Shown in pieces: positions 16,713-25,495 of a stretch of 64,000 nt of DNA (the first letter of the stretch is position 1; each line of letters opens with the position of its first letter). The notes below the pieces were generated by a model. It did not search any database. It was not told where the DNA came from and saw only the letters and a list, made by a program, of their open reading frames with translations. The position numbers and the translations under genes are program-made. The stretch is from Amycolatopsis alkalitolerans (GTDB lineage: Bacteria; Actinomycetota; Actinomycetes; Mycobacteriales; Pseudonocardiaceae): contig NZ_VDFW01000012.1 in assembly GCF_006152065.1 (NCBI RefSeq), forward strand, positions 100,913 to 164,912, given 5' to 3'.

Positions 16713-17738
16713 TCACCTCGCGCCCGGGTCGACGATGTCGTTGTATGCCACCGGTGTCTTGATCTTGTCGAAGTTGAGCAGGAAGTTCGACGTGTTCTCC
16801 ACCTTCTGCTGGTTGATGCGGAAGCCGAAACTGTTGAGGTTCGACTTCAGCATCTCGGTCACCAGTGTCTTGTCATTGGCGATGGCCTTGAGGCCGACGT
16901 CCACCAGCGTGTTGAAGTTCGCCGGGTCGGCGATGAAGTCGTACGTTTCCTTCATGGCCGCCTGGAAGTCCTTGAAGGTCTGCTGCTTCCGGTCGACATT
17001 CGACTTCAGCGCGGCCCACTGGTTGTAGTCCCAGTCCAGGTCCTTCAGTTCGGTCGGCAGGTCGTTGGTGCGCAGATCGAACACGTTGGTGGCGTACTTT
17101 CCGATCGATACCGCCTGCGTCTGCATCGGCTCGAACGCCACCACCGCGTCGATCGTGCCGTGCTGCAGCGCGGGAACGGCGGTGGGCGGCGCGCCGACCC
17201 CGACGAAGGTGACATCCTTGTCCGGGTTCAGGCCCGCCTTCGACAGCAGGTAGCGCATCACCAGTTCCACACTCGCGCCGCGCTGGGTGACGCCGATCTT
17301 CGCGCCCTTCAGTGCGGTGATCGCCTCCGGGAACTTGCCCGAATGCGTCACACCCTTGAACTTGTTGTTCACCACCACACTGAAGATGGGTGTCGTCGTG
17401 TTGCCGGACACCGCGACCATGTCCTGGCCCTGAGCGCGGGCCAGCATGAGGTTGTCCATCGAGTTCAGCTGGATGTCGGCGCTGCCGCTGACCACCGCGG
17501 CGTTCGCGTCCGGACCGCCGGACACGTCGATCAGACTGACATTCAGGTGGTGCTTGGCGAAGATGCCCTCGGCCTGCGCCACCCGGGCTGGGAAGCTGAT
17601 CAGGCTACCCGGGTACTGGGCGATTTTCAGCGCGCCGGCACCGGAGGGCTGACTGCCACCGCAAGCGGCGACGGCCAGAGACGTGCACAGGATCGCGCCG
17701 ACGAGCGCGACAGCGTGTCGTAGTGACGTGGGTTTCAT
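16713..17738 (-). CDS. ABC transporter substrate-binding lipoprotein (SsuA/TauA/NMT1-like)
   Basis: This 341-residue extracellular lipoprotein has the lipobox LAVAAC about 30 residues in. The mature part has the NitT/TauT-type features YPGSLISFPARVAQAEGIFAKH and LKGAKIGVTQRGAS. This binding family covers sulfonates, nitrate, aromatic acids and thiamine precursors. The ATG at 17738 follows AGAAAGG; the frame is open 25 codons further but those codons precede the signal peptide and have no ribosome site. It is encoded after its permease and ATPase, in the same direction. Confidence 0.9.
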   Translation of the reverse strand: MKPTSLRHAVALVGAILCTSLAVAACGGSQPSGAGALKIAQYPGSLISFPARVAQAEGIFAKHHLNVSLIDVSGGPDANAAVVSGSADIQLNSMDNLMLARAQGQDMVAVSGNTTTPIFSVVVNNKFKGVTHSGKFPEAITALKGAKIGVTQRGASVELVMRYLLSKAGLNPDKDVTFVGVGAPPTAVPALQHGTIDAVVAFEPMQTQAVSIGKYATNVFDLRTNDLPTELKDLDWDYNQWAALKSNVDRKQQTFKDFQAAMKETYDFIADPANFNTLVDVGLKAIANDKTLVTEMLKSNLNSFGFRINQQKVENTSNFLLNFDKIKTPVAYNDIVDPGAR

Positions 17739-17809
17739 AGGGCGTGCCTTTCTGGGATTCCACCGACGGCTGCTTGTCACCCCCAGCAGTGCTCCGGCAT
17801 GGCGGGCGT

Positions 17810-18688
17810 TCACATGCGGCCCTTCTTCTGCCAGCGCAGCAGACGCCGTTCGGCGAGGACCGTGAGCGCGTCCAGCACCGCGGCGATGATGGCCAGCACG
17901 ACGAGCATGCCGATCACGCCGGCGGTCTGGAACGTGCCGGAGAAGTAGGTCAACTGCTGTCCGATACCCGCTTCGGCGGCGATCATCTCCCCGACCACCG
18001 CGCCGAGCAGGGCGTAGATGATGCCCAGTCGCAACCCGGCCAGAATGGCCGGAAGCGACGCCGGAAGCAGCACCGAACGGAACATCTGGAATTCATTTCC
18101 GCCGAGCAGCTTGCCGACCGTGACCAGATCGGTGTCCACATTCCGCATGCCGACCCGGGTGTTCACCAGCAGAATGAAGAAGACCAGGCTGATCGCCAGG
18201 ATTATCTTCGACAACGCGCCCAGACCGAACCACAGCAGAAAAAGCGGGGCGAGCGCGACCCGGGGCAGCGAGTTGACGACCACGAAAAACGGGTCGAGCA
18301 GGTCGTCGAGCACCTGAAAACGGGCCAGCAGCAGGCCGGCCATGATACCGCCCGCGCTGCCGATGGCGAATCCGATCAGCGTTTCTCGCAGAGTCACCTC
18401 GAGGTGTGTCCAGAGCGCCCCGCTCCGGACGTAGTCGTAGAGGAAGTTCGCCACGCCGGCCGGGCTGCTGACGAAGTACGGATCGACGATTCTGGCGTTC
18501 GAGCACAGTTGCCAGGCCACCAGCAGTGCGGCCAGCAGGACCAGCCGGCCGCCGATGATTCCGGTACGCCGCCAGGTGCCGCGACGCCGGGCCCGGCGGA
18601 TCGGCGCGGGGATGTGCGGCCGCGTGGCGGAGGAGTCCTTCAGGCGCTCGGCCGGACGCGTCGCGCCGTCGGTTTCGCTAGGAAACAA
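17810..18688 (-). CDS. ABC transporter permease (SsuC/TauC-like)
   Basis: This 292-residue inner-membrane permease has six predicted hydrophobic helices after a charged N-terminus of about 45 residues. The BPD_transp_1 coupling loop is visible near LLGGNEFQMFRSVLLPASLPAI (EAA-loop), where the ATPase docks. The start is a TTG at 18688 with GAGGGG 8 bases before it, overlapping the end of the ATPase gene by 11 bases. It forms the channel of the importer with the neighbouring ATPase and binding protein. Confidence 0.9.
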   Translation of the reverse strand: MFPSETDGATRPAERLKDSSATRPHIPAPIRRARRRGTWRRTGIIGGRLVLLAALLVAWQLCSNARIVDPYFVSSPAGVANFLYDYVRSGALWTHLEVTLRETLIGFAIGSAGGIMAGLLLARFQVLDDLLDPFFVVVNSLPRVALAPLFLLWFGLGALSKIILAISLVFFILLVNTRVGMRNVDTDLVTVGKLLGGNEFQMFRSVLLPASLPAILAGLRLGIIYALLGAVVGEMIAAEAGIGQQLTYFSGTFQTAGVIGMLVVLAIIAAVLDALTVLAERRLLRWQKKGRM

Positions 18689-19457
18689 TGACCTCTCCCC
18701 TCAGCTCGTTCCAGATACGTTCGAAATACTTCTGGTAGGTGGCGTCGAAACGTAGTGAATCCGGGTGACGCGGACGCGGCAGCCCGATGTCGATCTCGGC
18801 TTTGATACGCCCTGGACTGGCGGTGAACACCAGCACCCGGTCGGCCAGTGCGATTGCCTCGGACACGTCGTGGGTCACGAACACGACGGTCTTGTCGGTG
18901 CCTTCCCAGACTTTCGTGAATTCCTCCTGCATCAGGATCTTGGTCTGCGCGTCGAGCGCGCCGAACGGTTCGTCCATCAACAGGAATTCCGGGTCCAGCG
19001 CCAGAGTGCGGGCCAGTGCCGCGCGCTGGCGCATACCCTGGGACAGTTCCGCCGGATAGGCGTCGCGGTAGTTCGCCAGGCCGACGAGCACCAGCAGCCG
19101 GTCCGCTTCCTCGGCCCTTGTTCTGCGCCGGACGCCCCGGAATTCCAGGCCCAGCTTGATGTTGTCGCTCACGGTCCGCCACGGCATCAGGCCGGGCCGG
19201 GCGAACATGTAGCCCACCGACCGGTCGACCCGCACGGCGGGCTGACCGTTCCGGTACACCTCACCGGAGGTGGGCCGGATCAACCCGGCCATCATGTTCA
19301 GCACGGTGGTCTTGCCGCAGCCGCTCGGGCCGACGATGGCAAGAAACTGGCCACGGGGTACCCCGAACGTCACGTCATCGGTCGCCAGCGGACTGGCCGC
19401 GGCGGTGTCGAACTGGTGCGTGACGTGCCGAGCCTCCAGCGCGTATCGTTCTGTCAC
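18678..19457 (-). CDS. ABC transporter ATPase (SsuB/TauB-like) with unusual Q-loop
   Basis: This 259-residue ATPase has Walker A GPSGCGKT (43-50), the signature LSQGMRQR (138-145) and Walker B LLMDE (159-163). Two departures stand out: the Q-loop reads FARPGLMPW where most relatives have FQ, so the conserved Gln is replaced (position 86 Ala), and the signature is LSQGM instead of LSGGM. Both occur in a coherent, otherwise intact protein, so this looks like a subfamily trait, not decay. It drives the permease that overlaps it downstream. Confidence 0.92.
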   Translation of the reverse strand: MTERYALEARHVTHQFDTAAASPLATDDVTFGVPRGQFLAIVGPSGCGKTTVLNMMAGLIRPTSGEVYRNGQPAVRVDRSVGYMFARPGLMPWRTVSDNIKLGLEFRGVRRRTRAEEADRLLVLVGLANYRDAYPAELSQGMRQRAALARTLALDPEFLLMDEPFGALDAQTKILMQEEFTKVWEGTDKTVVFVTHDVSEAIALADRVLVFTASPGRIKAEIDIGLPRPRHPDSLRFDATYQKYFERIWNELRGEVIVS

Positions 19458-19469
19458 GGTCTCACATCC

Positions 19470-20474
19470 TCAGTTCTCCGGCCGAAATCCCCATGGCTCG
19501 AGCACTCCGGTCGCCCACAGCTCGACCTGTTCCGGGCCGGGTGCGACCGGGCTCGCCACAATGTGTTCCACGCCCGCATCCACGAGTTGCGCCACGCGGT
19601 CGCGGACATCCGCGAGGGAACCGGTCCAGTGCAGCTGCCGGGCCACTTCGAAGGGCGTTCCCTTGCCCAGTGCTTCCGCGAACGCGGCTTCCTGCTGGGA
19701 CAGAGCCTGTTCGCGGGTGCCGTCCACCAGGTGGCACCAGTTCACGTGCGCCACCGTGAACGGGCCGCCGTCGGTGCCCAGTTCCTTGCGGCGTTCGGTG
19801 ATCGCCACCCGGCCGGCGCGAATCTGCGTCACCGACGTGGTCGGCCGGGACAGCCATCCTTCCGCCCGGCTGATCCGGTCGAGCACCGGGCGGGCGAATT
19901 CGGGTGGACCCAGCTGGTGATAGGTACCGGCGTTCGGACCACCGGCGATCCACAGTTCCAGCGAGTTCCGGACCGGTGGTCCCATCAGCACCTCGTCGAA
20001 CCGGAAGTGCCTGCCCCGGTGGGCGAACACGCGGTGGCCGCGTGCCCCCCGCAGTACGTCGAGCGTTTCGTCGGTGCGCGATCCGCGTTGCCGCGCGTCC
20101 AGCCCGATGGCCGCGAACTCGTCCCGGTTCCACCCCGTCCCCACGCCGAGCACCAGGCGGTCACCGGTGACCGCCTGGAGAGACGCGACGGCCTTGGTGA
20201 GCGCGAGGGGATGGCGGAACGGTGCGACGAGTACCGCGGTGCCGAGTTGGATGCGGGAGGTCACCGCGGCGCAGTAGGCGAGCCCGACCAGCGGGTCGAG
20301 GACCTGGGACTCGCCGAGGAAGCGCAGGTAACCATCGACGCCGACCAGCCGATCGGGCAACCAGAACGAAGCCAGTCCCGCCTTCTCGCACGCCACGGCG
20401 ATCGTGCCGATCGTGTCGGGCGGGGCGTCCACGGCGATCGGCGGCAGCCGCAGGCCGAACCGCGGGCCGTTCAC
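19470..20474 (-). CDS. LLM-class flavin/F420-dependent oxidoreductase
   Basis: This 334-residue luciferase-like TIM-barrel enzyme has typical text such as GTAVLVAPFRHPLALTKA and LVLGVGTGWNRDEF. Actinomycete members use F420 or reduced FMN to oxidise or reduce small molecules; the sequence alone does not decide which. Its ATG overlaps the stop of the TetR gene (ATGA), so regulator and enzyme are co-translated. It precedes the ATPase by 12 bases, so it is part of the importer operon and probably acts on the imported substrate. Confidence 0.88.
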   Translation of the reverse strand: MNGPRFGLRLPPIAVDAPPDTIGTIAVACEKAGLASFWLPDRLVGVDGYLRFLGESQVLDPLVGLAYCAAVTSRIQLGTAVLVAPFRHPLALTKAVASLQAVTGDRLVLGVGTGWNRDEFAAIGLDARQRGSRTDETLDVLRGARGHRVFAHRGRHFRFDEVLMGPPVRNSLELWIAGGPNAGTYHQLGPPEFARPVLDRISRAEGWLSRPTTSVTQIRAGRVAITERRKELGTDGGPFTVAHVNWCHLVDGTREQALSQQEAAFAEALGKGTPFEVARQLHWTGSLADVRDRVAQLVDAGVEHIVASPVAPGPEQVELWATGVLEPWGFRPEN

Positions 20475-21121
20475 CGCGCGCCACCGGGTGAATCCGCGTG
20501 CAGCGCCCCGAGGGCGTACACCCGGTACTGTGCGGCGACCTGATCACTGGTCAGGGCCCCGCCGGTGCGGTACCAGGTGGCGACCGACGTGCACATGGTC
20601 ACCACGGCGCGGCTGGCATCCTTCACCGAGTCCACGTGGAACCGCCCCGCGGCGACGCCCTCCGCCACCAGCCGTTCGAACGTCTCCTGTTGCGCGTCGC
20701 GCAGCCGGACTATCTCGGTCAGGTCGTCCCGCTCCAGGCTGCGCAGTTCGGTGTTGCCGACGAAGCTCTCCTGCTGGCGCTCGGCATGGAACCGGACGTG
20801 CGTCTCCACCGCCGCCGCGAACCGGTCGACCGGGTCGGTCCCGGCCTTGTCCATCGCGTTCGACGTCTCCTCGATGAGATCGTCCATCACCCGCCGGATG
20901 AGGATCATCAGGATCTGGTACTTCGACGTGAAGTGGTGATAGATACCCGGCACGGTAACGCCGGCACGTTCGGCGATCTCCTTGACCTTGGTGGCCTGGT
21001 AGCCGTTCTCGCAAAAGGCGGCCAGAGCACAGTCGAGAATCCGGGTCCGTCCTGGCGATCGGCCGACATTCGTTTGGCGTGGCACTTTGGTTCGACGCCT
21101 GGAGTTGAGTGATGAGTCCAC
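20471..21121 (-). CDS. TetR-family transcriptional repressor
   Basis: This 216-residue protein has an N-terminal TetR helix-turn-helix (about 28-75, ending GVTVPGIYHHFTSKYQIL) and an all-helical ligand domain of the type common in acyl-CoA-responsive regulators. It starts with GTG at 21121, preceded only by a weak purine run. It is the first gene of the transporter operon and sits 38 bases downstream of a near-perfect dyad (21159-21174), so autorepression and control of the importer/carboxylase genes is likely. The ligand may be a CoA thioester made by this cluster (inference). Confidence 0.9.
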   Translation of the reverse strand: MDSSLNSRRRTKVPRQTNVGRSPGRTRILDCALAAFCENGYQATKVKEIAERAGVTVPGIYHHFTSKYQILMILIRRVMDDLIEETSNAMDKAGTDPVDRFAAAVETHVRFHAERQQESFVGNTELRSLERDDLTEIVRLRDAQQETFERLVAEGVAAGRFHVDSVKDASRAVVTMCTSVATWYRTGGALTSDQVAAQYRVYALGALHADSPGGAR

Positions 21122-21158
21122 GATGACTCTCTCTCTGGTGGTTAGCGCTCCGGCACTT

Positions 21159-21174
21159 TAGTGAGTGCTCAGTA
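21159..21174. promoter_or_regulatory. Putative TetR operator
   Basis: TAGTGAG-TG-CTCAGTA is a dyad matching at 6 of 7 positions per arm. It lies 38 bases upstream of the TetR start in the 260-base gap between two minus-strand genes. A second overlapping dyad (CACT-TT-AGTG, 21154-21163) shares its left side. Size, symmetry and place fit a TetR autoregulatory site. The remainder of the gap shows no gene. Confidence 0.5.
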
Positions 21175-21381
21175 GTATCTATTCCGCCTTCGCCGAAGTC
21201 AAGTAGGGATGATTTCTTTCAAAAGCCGCTGAAAAACTCGCCGTGAACGCCGCAAAGGGGTGCACGGAACCTTTTTGGTGTCGAGCCGTCGTTGACTCTT
21301 ACTCGATGTCATCGAACGAGCGCGAATGGTGTTCAGCGAATTCTGCTCACAAGCCTCCGATTCGTTGTCCGGGTGGCCGGC

Positions 21382-21615
21382 TCAGCCGGTCTCGCCGTCG
21401 TCGGACAGCGTGACCAGGACGTCGCCTTCCAGCACCGACGAGCCTTCCGAGGCCACGACCGTGATCACCACCCCGGCTGAGAAACTGACCACCGGAATCT
21501 CCATCTTCATCGACTCGAGAATCACCAGTTGCTGATTCTCGGCGACCTGGTCGCCAGGCTCGACGAGCACCTTCCAGACACTGGCCGCCATATCGGCCTT
21601 GATGTGAATAGGCAT
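21382..21615 (-). CDS. Biotin carboxyl carrier protein (small)
   Basis: This 77-residue biotinyl domain has the attachment motif ESMKMEIP with the biotinylated Lys at residue 37. At this length it is a bare carrier domain with no N-terminal extension, as in several actinobacterial acyl-CoA carboxylases. It shuttles CO2 from a biotin carboxylase to a carboxyltransferase. It lies 27 bases after carboxyltransferase 2 and is the only carrier in the window, so it may serve both carboxyltransferases. Confidence 0.93.
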   Translation of the reverse strand: MPIHIKADMAASVWKVLVEPGDQVAENQQLVILESMKMEIPVVSFSAGVVITVVASEGSSVLEGDVLVTLSDDGETG

Positions 21616-21642
21616 CGTTGACGCTCCTTTGTTCGGCAGTGC

Positions 21643-23277
21643 TCACGAGCGCATGGTCCGGCGAACGGGACCGAGTAGTTCGGGGAGCAGACGGTATGCC
21701 TGAACTATCCATTCGCATAGCCGCGGGCGGGTGGTGCGCGGGTCGATGATGTCCTGTATCGCGAATCGCTCGGCGGTCAGGAATGGGTTCTCGATGGGGC
21801 TCAGTTCGGCGTAGAGTTGTTTCCGCAGTGACTCGGGATCGGCAGCCTCGCTGAGTTCCCGGCGGTATGCCGCCTCCACCCCGCCTTCGATGGGAATGGA
21901 GCCCCAGTGCGCGGTCGGCCATGCGAGTCGCCAGTTGATCGCGCGGCACAGCGGCGCATACGCCGAACCGGCCAATCCGTACGCCCGGCGGACGAAAATG
22001 GTCGCCCACGGCACACCGGCCTGTTCGATCGCCATCTGCGCGCGAATTCCCTTGCGTACCGCGCCGGCGGCCTCGGCCGTGGTGCCCACCATCGTGCCCG
22101 GCTGGTCGACGAAATTGATGATCGGGATGTGGAACGAATCGGCCATGTCCACGAACCGGATCAGCTTCTCGGCCGACTGTGCGGTGAGCGCGCCGCCCAT
22201 GTGCATCGGGTCGCTGGCCAGTACGGCGACCGGATGGCCGCCCAGCCGCGCCAGGCAGGTGATCTCCGACCTGCCGTTGTACCGGCCGATCTCGAAGATG
22301 CTGTCCTTGTCGAACACTGATTTCAGGATCCGTCGCATGTCATACGCCTGGCGTTTCGCGCCGGGGATGACGGTGGCGAGGAAGTCGTCCTGGCGGTCCA
22401 CCGGATCGGACGACTCGGCCACCGGCGGCGTCTCGTACACGTTGCTCGGCAAGTAGCTCAGGAAACGGCGGGCCTGGCTGATGGCGCCCGCCTCGTCGGC
22501 GGCTTCGTTGTCCACCACGCCGGAGCCGCGCGCGTGCACCTGCGAGCCACCGAGTTGGTGCGGGGTCACGTCCTCGCCCACCGCCGCCTTGACCACCGCG
22601 GGGCCGCCGGCGAACACGTACGACGTGTTCTCGGTCATCACGGAGAAATGGCTGGCGCACACGCGGATCGCGCCCAGTCCGGCGGCCGCGCCCAGTGCCA
22701 CGCCGATCACGGGCACGTAACCGAGCTGAGCGACGAACGGCCAGTCCCGGTAGCCCGGAATCTTCGTGGACGACATCTGCTTCAACAGGTTCACACTGCC
22801 GCCCGCGGTTTCCACCAGCCGGACCAGCGGCATCCGGTATTCCAGCGCCAGCCGCTCGGCGTACTGCCACTTGTCCGGATTGGTCGACTCCGAAGACCCG
22901 CCGCGGACGGTGAAGTCCTCCGCGACGATCACCACCTCGTGGCCGCCGACGCGACCGGTTCCGGTCACCACGTTCGACGGCGTCACGTTGAGCAGGTTGC
23001 CCTCGGCGTCGTATTCGGCGGCACCGGTGAACTTGCCGATCTCCCGGAACGTGCCCGGGTCGACGAGCAGGTCTATCCGTTCGCGCACGCTCTTGCGGCC
23101 GCGTTCGTGCTGCCGGGCGACCTTGTCGGCGCCGCCGAGCTGTTCGGCGAACCAGCTGCGGGACTTCAGTTGGGCGACCCACCAGGGTTCCCCGTTCGGG
23201 CCCGCGGCGCTGGTTCCCACCGGCACGTTTCTGGTGGCGGGCTCCTGCGGGCGATTCCCGCCGATCGGCGCGTTCAT
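21643..23277 (-). CDS. Acyl-CoA carboxylase carboxyltransferase subunit 2
   Basis: This 544-residue carboxyltransferase has both crotonase-fold halves. The first half shows VAEDFTVRGGSSES and MPLVRLVETAGGSVN; the second shows HIPIINFVDQPGTMVGTTAE. It is clearly different in sequence from carboxyltransferase 1, so two substrates or a two-subunit heterocomplex are possible. The start at 23277 overlaps the SucD-like stop (ATGA); the N-terminus is about 30 residues longer than in carboxyltransferase 1. The biotin carrier follows directly. Confidence 0.92.
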   Translation of the reverse strand: MNAPIGGNRPQEPATRNVPVGTSAAGPNGEPWWVAQLKSRSWFAEQLGGADKVARQHERGRKSVRERIDLLVDPGTFREIGKFTGAAEYDAEGNLLNVTPSNVVTGTGRVGGHEVVIVAEDFTVRGGSSESTNPDKWQYAERLALEYRMPLVRLVETAGGSVNLLKQMSSTKIPGYRDWPFVAQLGYVPVIGVALGAAAGLGAIRVCASHFSVMTENTSYVFAGGPAVVKAAVGEDVTPHQLGGSQVHARGSGVVDNEAADEAGAISQARRFLSYLPSNVYETPPVAESSDPVDRQDDFLATVIPGAKRQAYDMRRILKSVFDKDSIFEIGRYNGRSEITCLARLGGHPVAVLASDPMHMGGALTAQSAEKLIRFVDMADSFHIPIINFVDQPGTMVGTTAEAAGAVRKGIRAQMAIEQAGVPWATIFVRRAYGLAGSAYAPLCRAINWRLAWPTAHWGSIPIEGGVEAAYRRELSEAADPESLRKQLYAELSPIENPFLTAERFAIQDIIDPRTTRPRLCEWIVQAYRLLPELLGPVRRTMRS

Positions 23278-24182
23278 GAGTGCTCCATCGGTCCGAGTAC
23301 GTCGATCAACCGGGCGCGCAGTTCGTCCAAGCTGTGCGCCAAGCGGGCACCGGCAGTGTGCAGCGCGTCGAGTTTGCCGGCGGCCGTGTCGGTGAGCAGG
23401 CGGCCCATCGGGGCGTGCCCGAACGGGACGGTGCTGGGCAGTGTTTCGGTGGCGCGACCAGGAATCAGCGCGATTACCGGGACACGGACCGCCCCGGCCG
23501 CGATCGCGCCGGCCAGGTCGTATTCCTGATGGCCGGACGGTTCGCCGAACACGACGACCGCCTCGGTCTTCGGGTCGTCCTCGACGATCCGCACCGCGTC
23601 CACCATCGACGTGGCCACGAACGGGCTGCCGCCCAGGCCCAGTTGCACGCTCGTGCCCATTCCCCACTGCCGCAGGTACAGGCTGATCTCCGACGCCATA
23701 CCGCCGCTGCGGGACACCACGCCGACCGAACCGGCGGCGAACCGCTCCCACGGATCGTCGCCTCCCGGGCAGCCCCACCGGCCGACCTGCGGCACCACGA
23801 TGCCTTGGCTGTTCGGCCCGACAACGCGCATACCGCGCGCGCGGGCGTGTTCGGCGGCGCGCAGGAAGCCGTGCAGTGGCACGTTCTCGGCGCTGACCAC
23901 GGTCAGCCGGATCCCGGCTTCGGCCGATTCGACCAGCGAGTCCGGCACGAGCGGCGCCGGCACGTAGTTCATCGACACGGTGGCCCCGGTCGCGGCGACC
24001 GCGTCGGTGACCGAGTCGTACACCGGAACGCCGTGCACCTCGCCGCCGCCACGGCCGGGGGTGACACCGCAACTGATCCGGGTGCCGGATCGCAGCATCC
24101 ACGCCGTTTCCATCGTGCCCTGGCGGCCGGTGATGCCCTGGACGAGAAGTCCGGGCCCGCCGGACATCAGTTCCCGGATCAC
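23274..24182 (-). CDS. Acyl-CoA ligase (ADP-forming), alpha/SucD-like subunit
   Basis: This 302-residue protein resembles the alpha subunit of succinyl-CoA synthetase: a CoA-binding Rossmann domain (LVQGITGRQGTMET near the N-terminus), then a ligase domain with GPNSQGI and SRSGGMASEI. The catalytic phospho-His is probably the His of FGHAPMG near residue 258. It differs enough from housekeeping SucD that a non-succinate acid is likely. Both ends overlap neighbours by 4 bases (the SucC-like partner upstream, carboxyltransferase 2 downstream). Confidence 0.87.
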   Translation of the reverse strand: MIRELMSGGPGLLVQGITGRQGTMETAWMLRSGTRISCGVTPGRGGGEVHGVPVYDSVTDAVAATGATVSMNYVPAPLVPDSLVESAEAGIRLTVVSAENVPLHGFLRAAEHARARGMRVVGPNSQGIVVPQVGRWGCPGGDDPWERFAAGSVGVVSRSGGMASEISLYLRQWGMGTSVQLGLGGSPFVATSMVDAVRIVEDDPKTEAVVVFGEPSGHQEYDLAGAIAAGAVRVPVIALIPGRATETLPSTVPFGHAPMGRLLTDTAAGKLDALHTAGARLAHSLDELRARLIDVLGPMEHS

Positions 24183-25360
24183 GAGGCGCCCTCGGCTCGA
24201 GGTGTGCGCGCGTCGAGTGCGCCGGCGAGCATGCCGCAGGCGTCGTCCAACGATGCCTCCCTGCCGACGAACGTCACCGCGGGCGCCCGGTCGCCCAGCA
24301 GCTTCCGGGATTCCTCCTCGTTCGGTCCGGCGATCCGGACGACCAACGGCTTTTCCGTGGCGTCATAGGAAGTCCGGTCCAGCGCGGCGACCAGTGATTC
24401 GGCCAGCTCCCGGGTGTCCATCAGGCTCATCACCACCGCACCGACGATCCCGCCGCGAACATCCGGTGTGGACAGTCCGGCGGCGATCAGTTCGACCAGC
24501 TTGCTCTGTGGTGCGCCGGGGCTGCCGTCGACGTAGCAGGACGGTCGCAGGCCGAGGTCGACGAGCCGGTCGAGCACCACGAGCCCGGCGCCGCCGCCGA
24601 CCACCAGCGCCGCCACGTCGCCGTCCAGCTCGAAGAACTTCACCGACGGCCGGTCCGGGAAGGCGGCGTCCGCGTTCGCCACGGCCTCCTCGCGGGCGGT
24701 GCGGGGCCGCGTGGCGGGCGACAGGCCCCGTGGCCGGTAGCGGGTGGCCAGCCAGCCGCTGTAGTCCTCGAACTCGACCGCCACGCCCACCGCGACCAGC
24801 CGCTCACCGTTCCAGCGGAATGGGTTGACCTCGATCAGGGTCGCCTCGGACACGGTGAACGCCTGCCAGATGGCTTGCACGGCGCGGCTGAGTGGCCGGG
24901 TGAGTGCCGGTTCGACACCGGCGTCGCGCAATGCCGTACCAATCTCGTAGCCGGTGAGGCCGCGGGTCATCGAGATCGGCACGGTAACCGCGGTCGAGGC
25001 GTCGAAACCGACCCCGCCCGAACGGGAAACCCGCAACACCGCGCCGCCGTGACCGGTGTCGAGACCGATCGACGCGTAGCATTCCGAGCCCTCGACGTAT
25101 TCCGCGACGACCGCGCCGCTGTCCGAGACGGTGTGCACGTCGGTGAACGCGGCGGCCAGTGCTTCCTCGTCCCGGCAGACGAACACCTGGCCGCGCAGCC
25201 CTTTCCCGGATTCGGCGGTATCCGGTTTCAGTACCCAGGGCGCCGGTATCGCGGCCCGAACGGCCGAAAGGCCCTCCGCATCGGTGACCCGGATGGTGCG
25301 CGGTACCTCGACACCTATTCGCGCGAGCCATTCCATTGACGCGCTTTCCAGTGTTCTCAC
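24179..25360 (-). CDS. Acyl-CoA ligase (ADP-forming), beta/SucC-like ATP-grasp subunit
   Basis: This 393-residue protein has an ATP-grasp fold; the ATP-binding segment reads VLKPDTAESGKGLRGQVFV, and EVNPFRWNGERL gives the metal-binding Glu-Asn typical of SucC. It pairs with the overlapping SucD-like subunit to make acyl-CoA plus ADP. The GTG at 25360 is supported by GGAGGT 10 bases upstream and by homology beginning there; the long upstream open frame overlaps the divergent LysR gene and is not protein-like. It is the first gene of the minus-strand block and faces the LysR regulator. Confidence 0.87.
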   Translation of the reverse strand: MRTLESASMEWLARIGVEVPRTIRVTDAEGLSAVRAAIPAPWVLKPDTAESGKGLRGQVFVCRDEEALAAAFTDVHTVSDSGAVVAEYVEGSECYASIGLDTGHGGAVLRVSRSGGVGFDASTAVTVPISMTRGLTGYEIGTALRDAGVEPALTRPLSRAVQAIWQAFTVSEATLIEVNPFRWNGERLVAVGVAVEFEDYSGWLATRYRPRGLSPATRPRTAREEAVANADAAFPDRPSVKFFELDGDVAALVVGGGAGLVVLDRLVDLGLRPSCYVDGSPGAPQSKLVELIAAGLSTPDVRGGIVGAVVMSLMDTRELAESLVAALDRTSYDATEKPLVVRIAGPNEEESRKLLGDRAPAVTFVGREASLDDACGMLAGALDARTPRAEGAS

Positions 25361-25452
25361 TTGGTTCGGTACCTCCGATCGCGCACCCGCGTGGCCACTA
25401 TGACCGCGGGCACGCTGATCGTGGAATACTCTCGTGACTGGCACTGTGATAG

Positions 25453-25472
25453 GCGAAGGCTTTCGCGAAGCC
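25453..25472. promoter_or_regulatory. Overlapping dyads in the SucC-like/LysR divergent promoter
   Basis: Two overlapping perfect inverted repeats, GCGAA-GGCT-TTCGC (25453-25466) and GGCTT-TCGCG-AAGCC (25458-25472), lie 23 bases before the LysR start. LysR-type regulators usually bind such interrupted dyads between divergent genes, so this is the best candidate site for the neighbouring regulator. The remaining 135-base gap has no gene. Confidence 0.45.
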
Positions 25473-25495
25473 CTCAGCGTGACTAATATGCGAAG

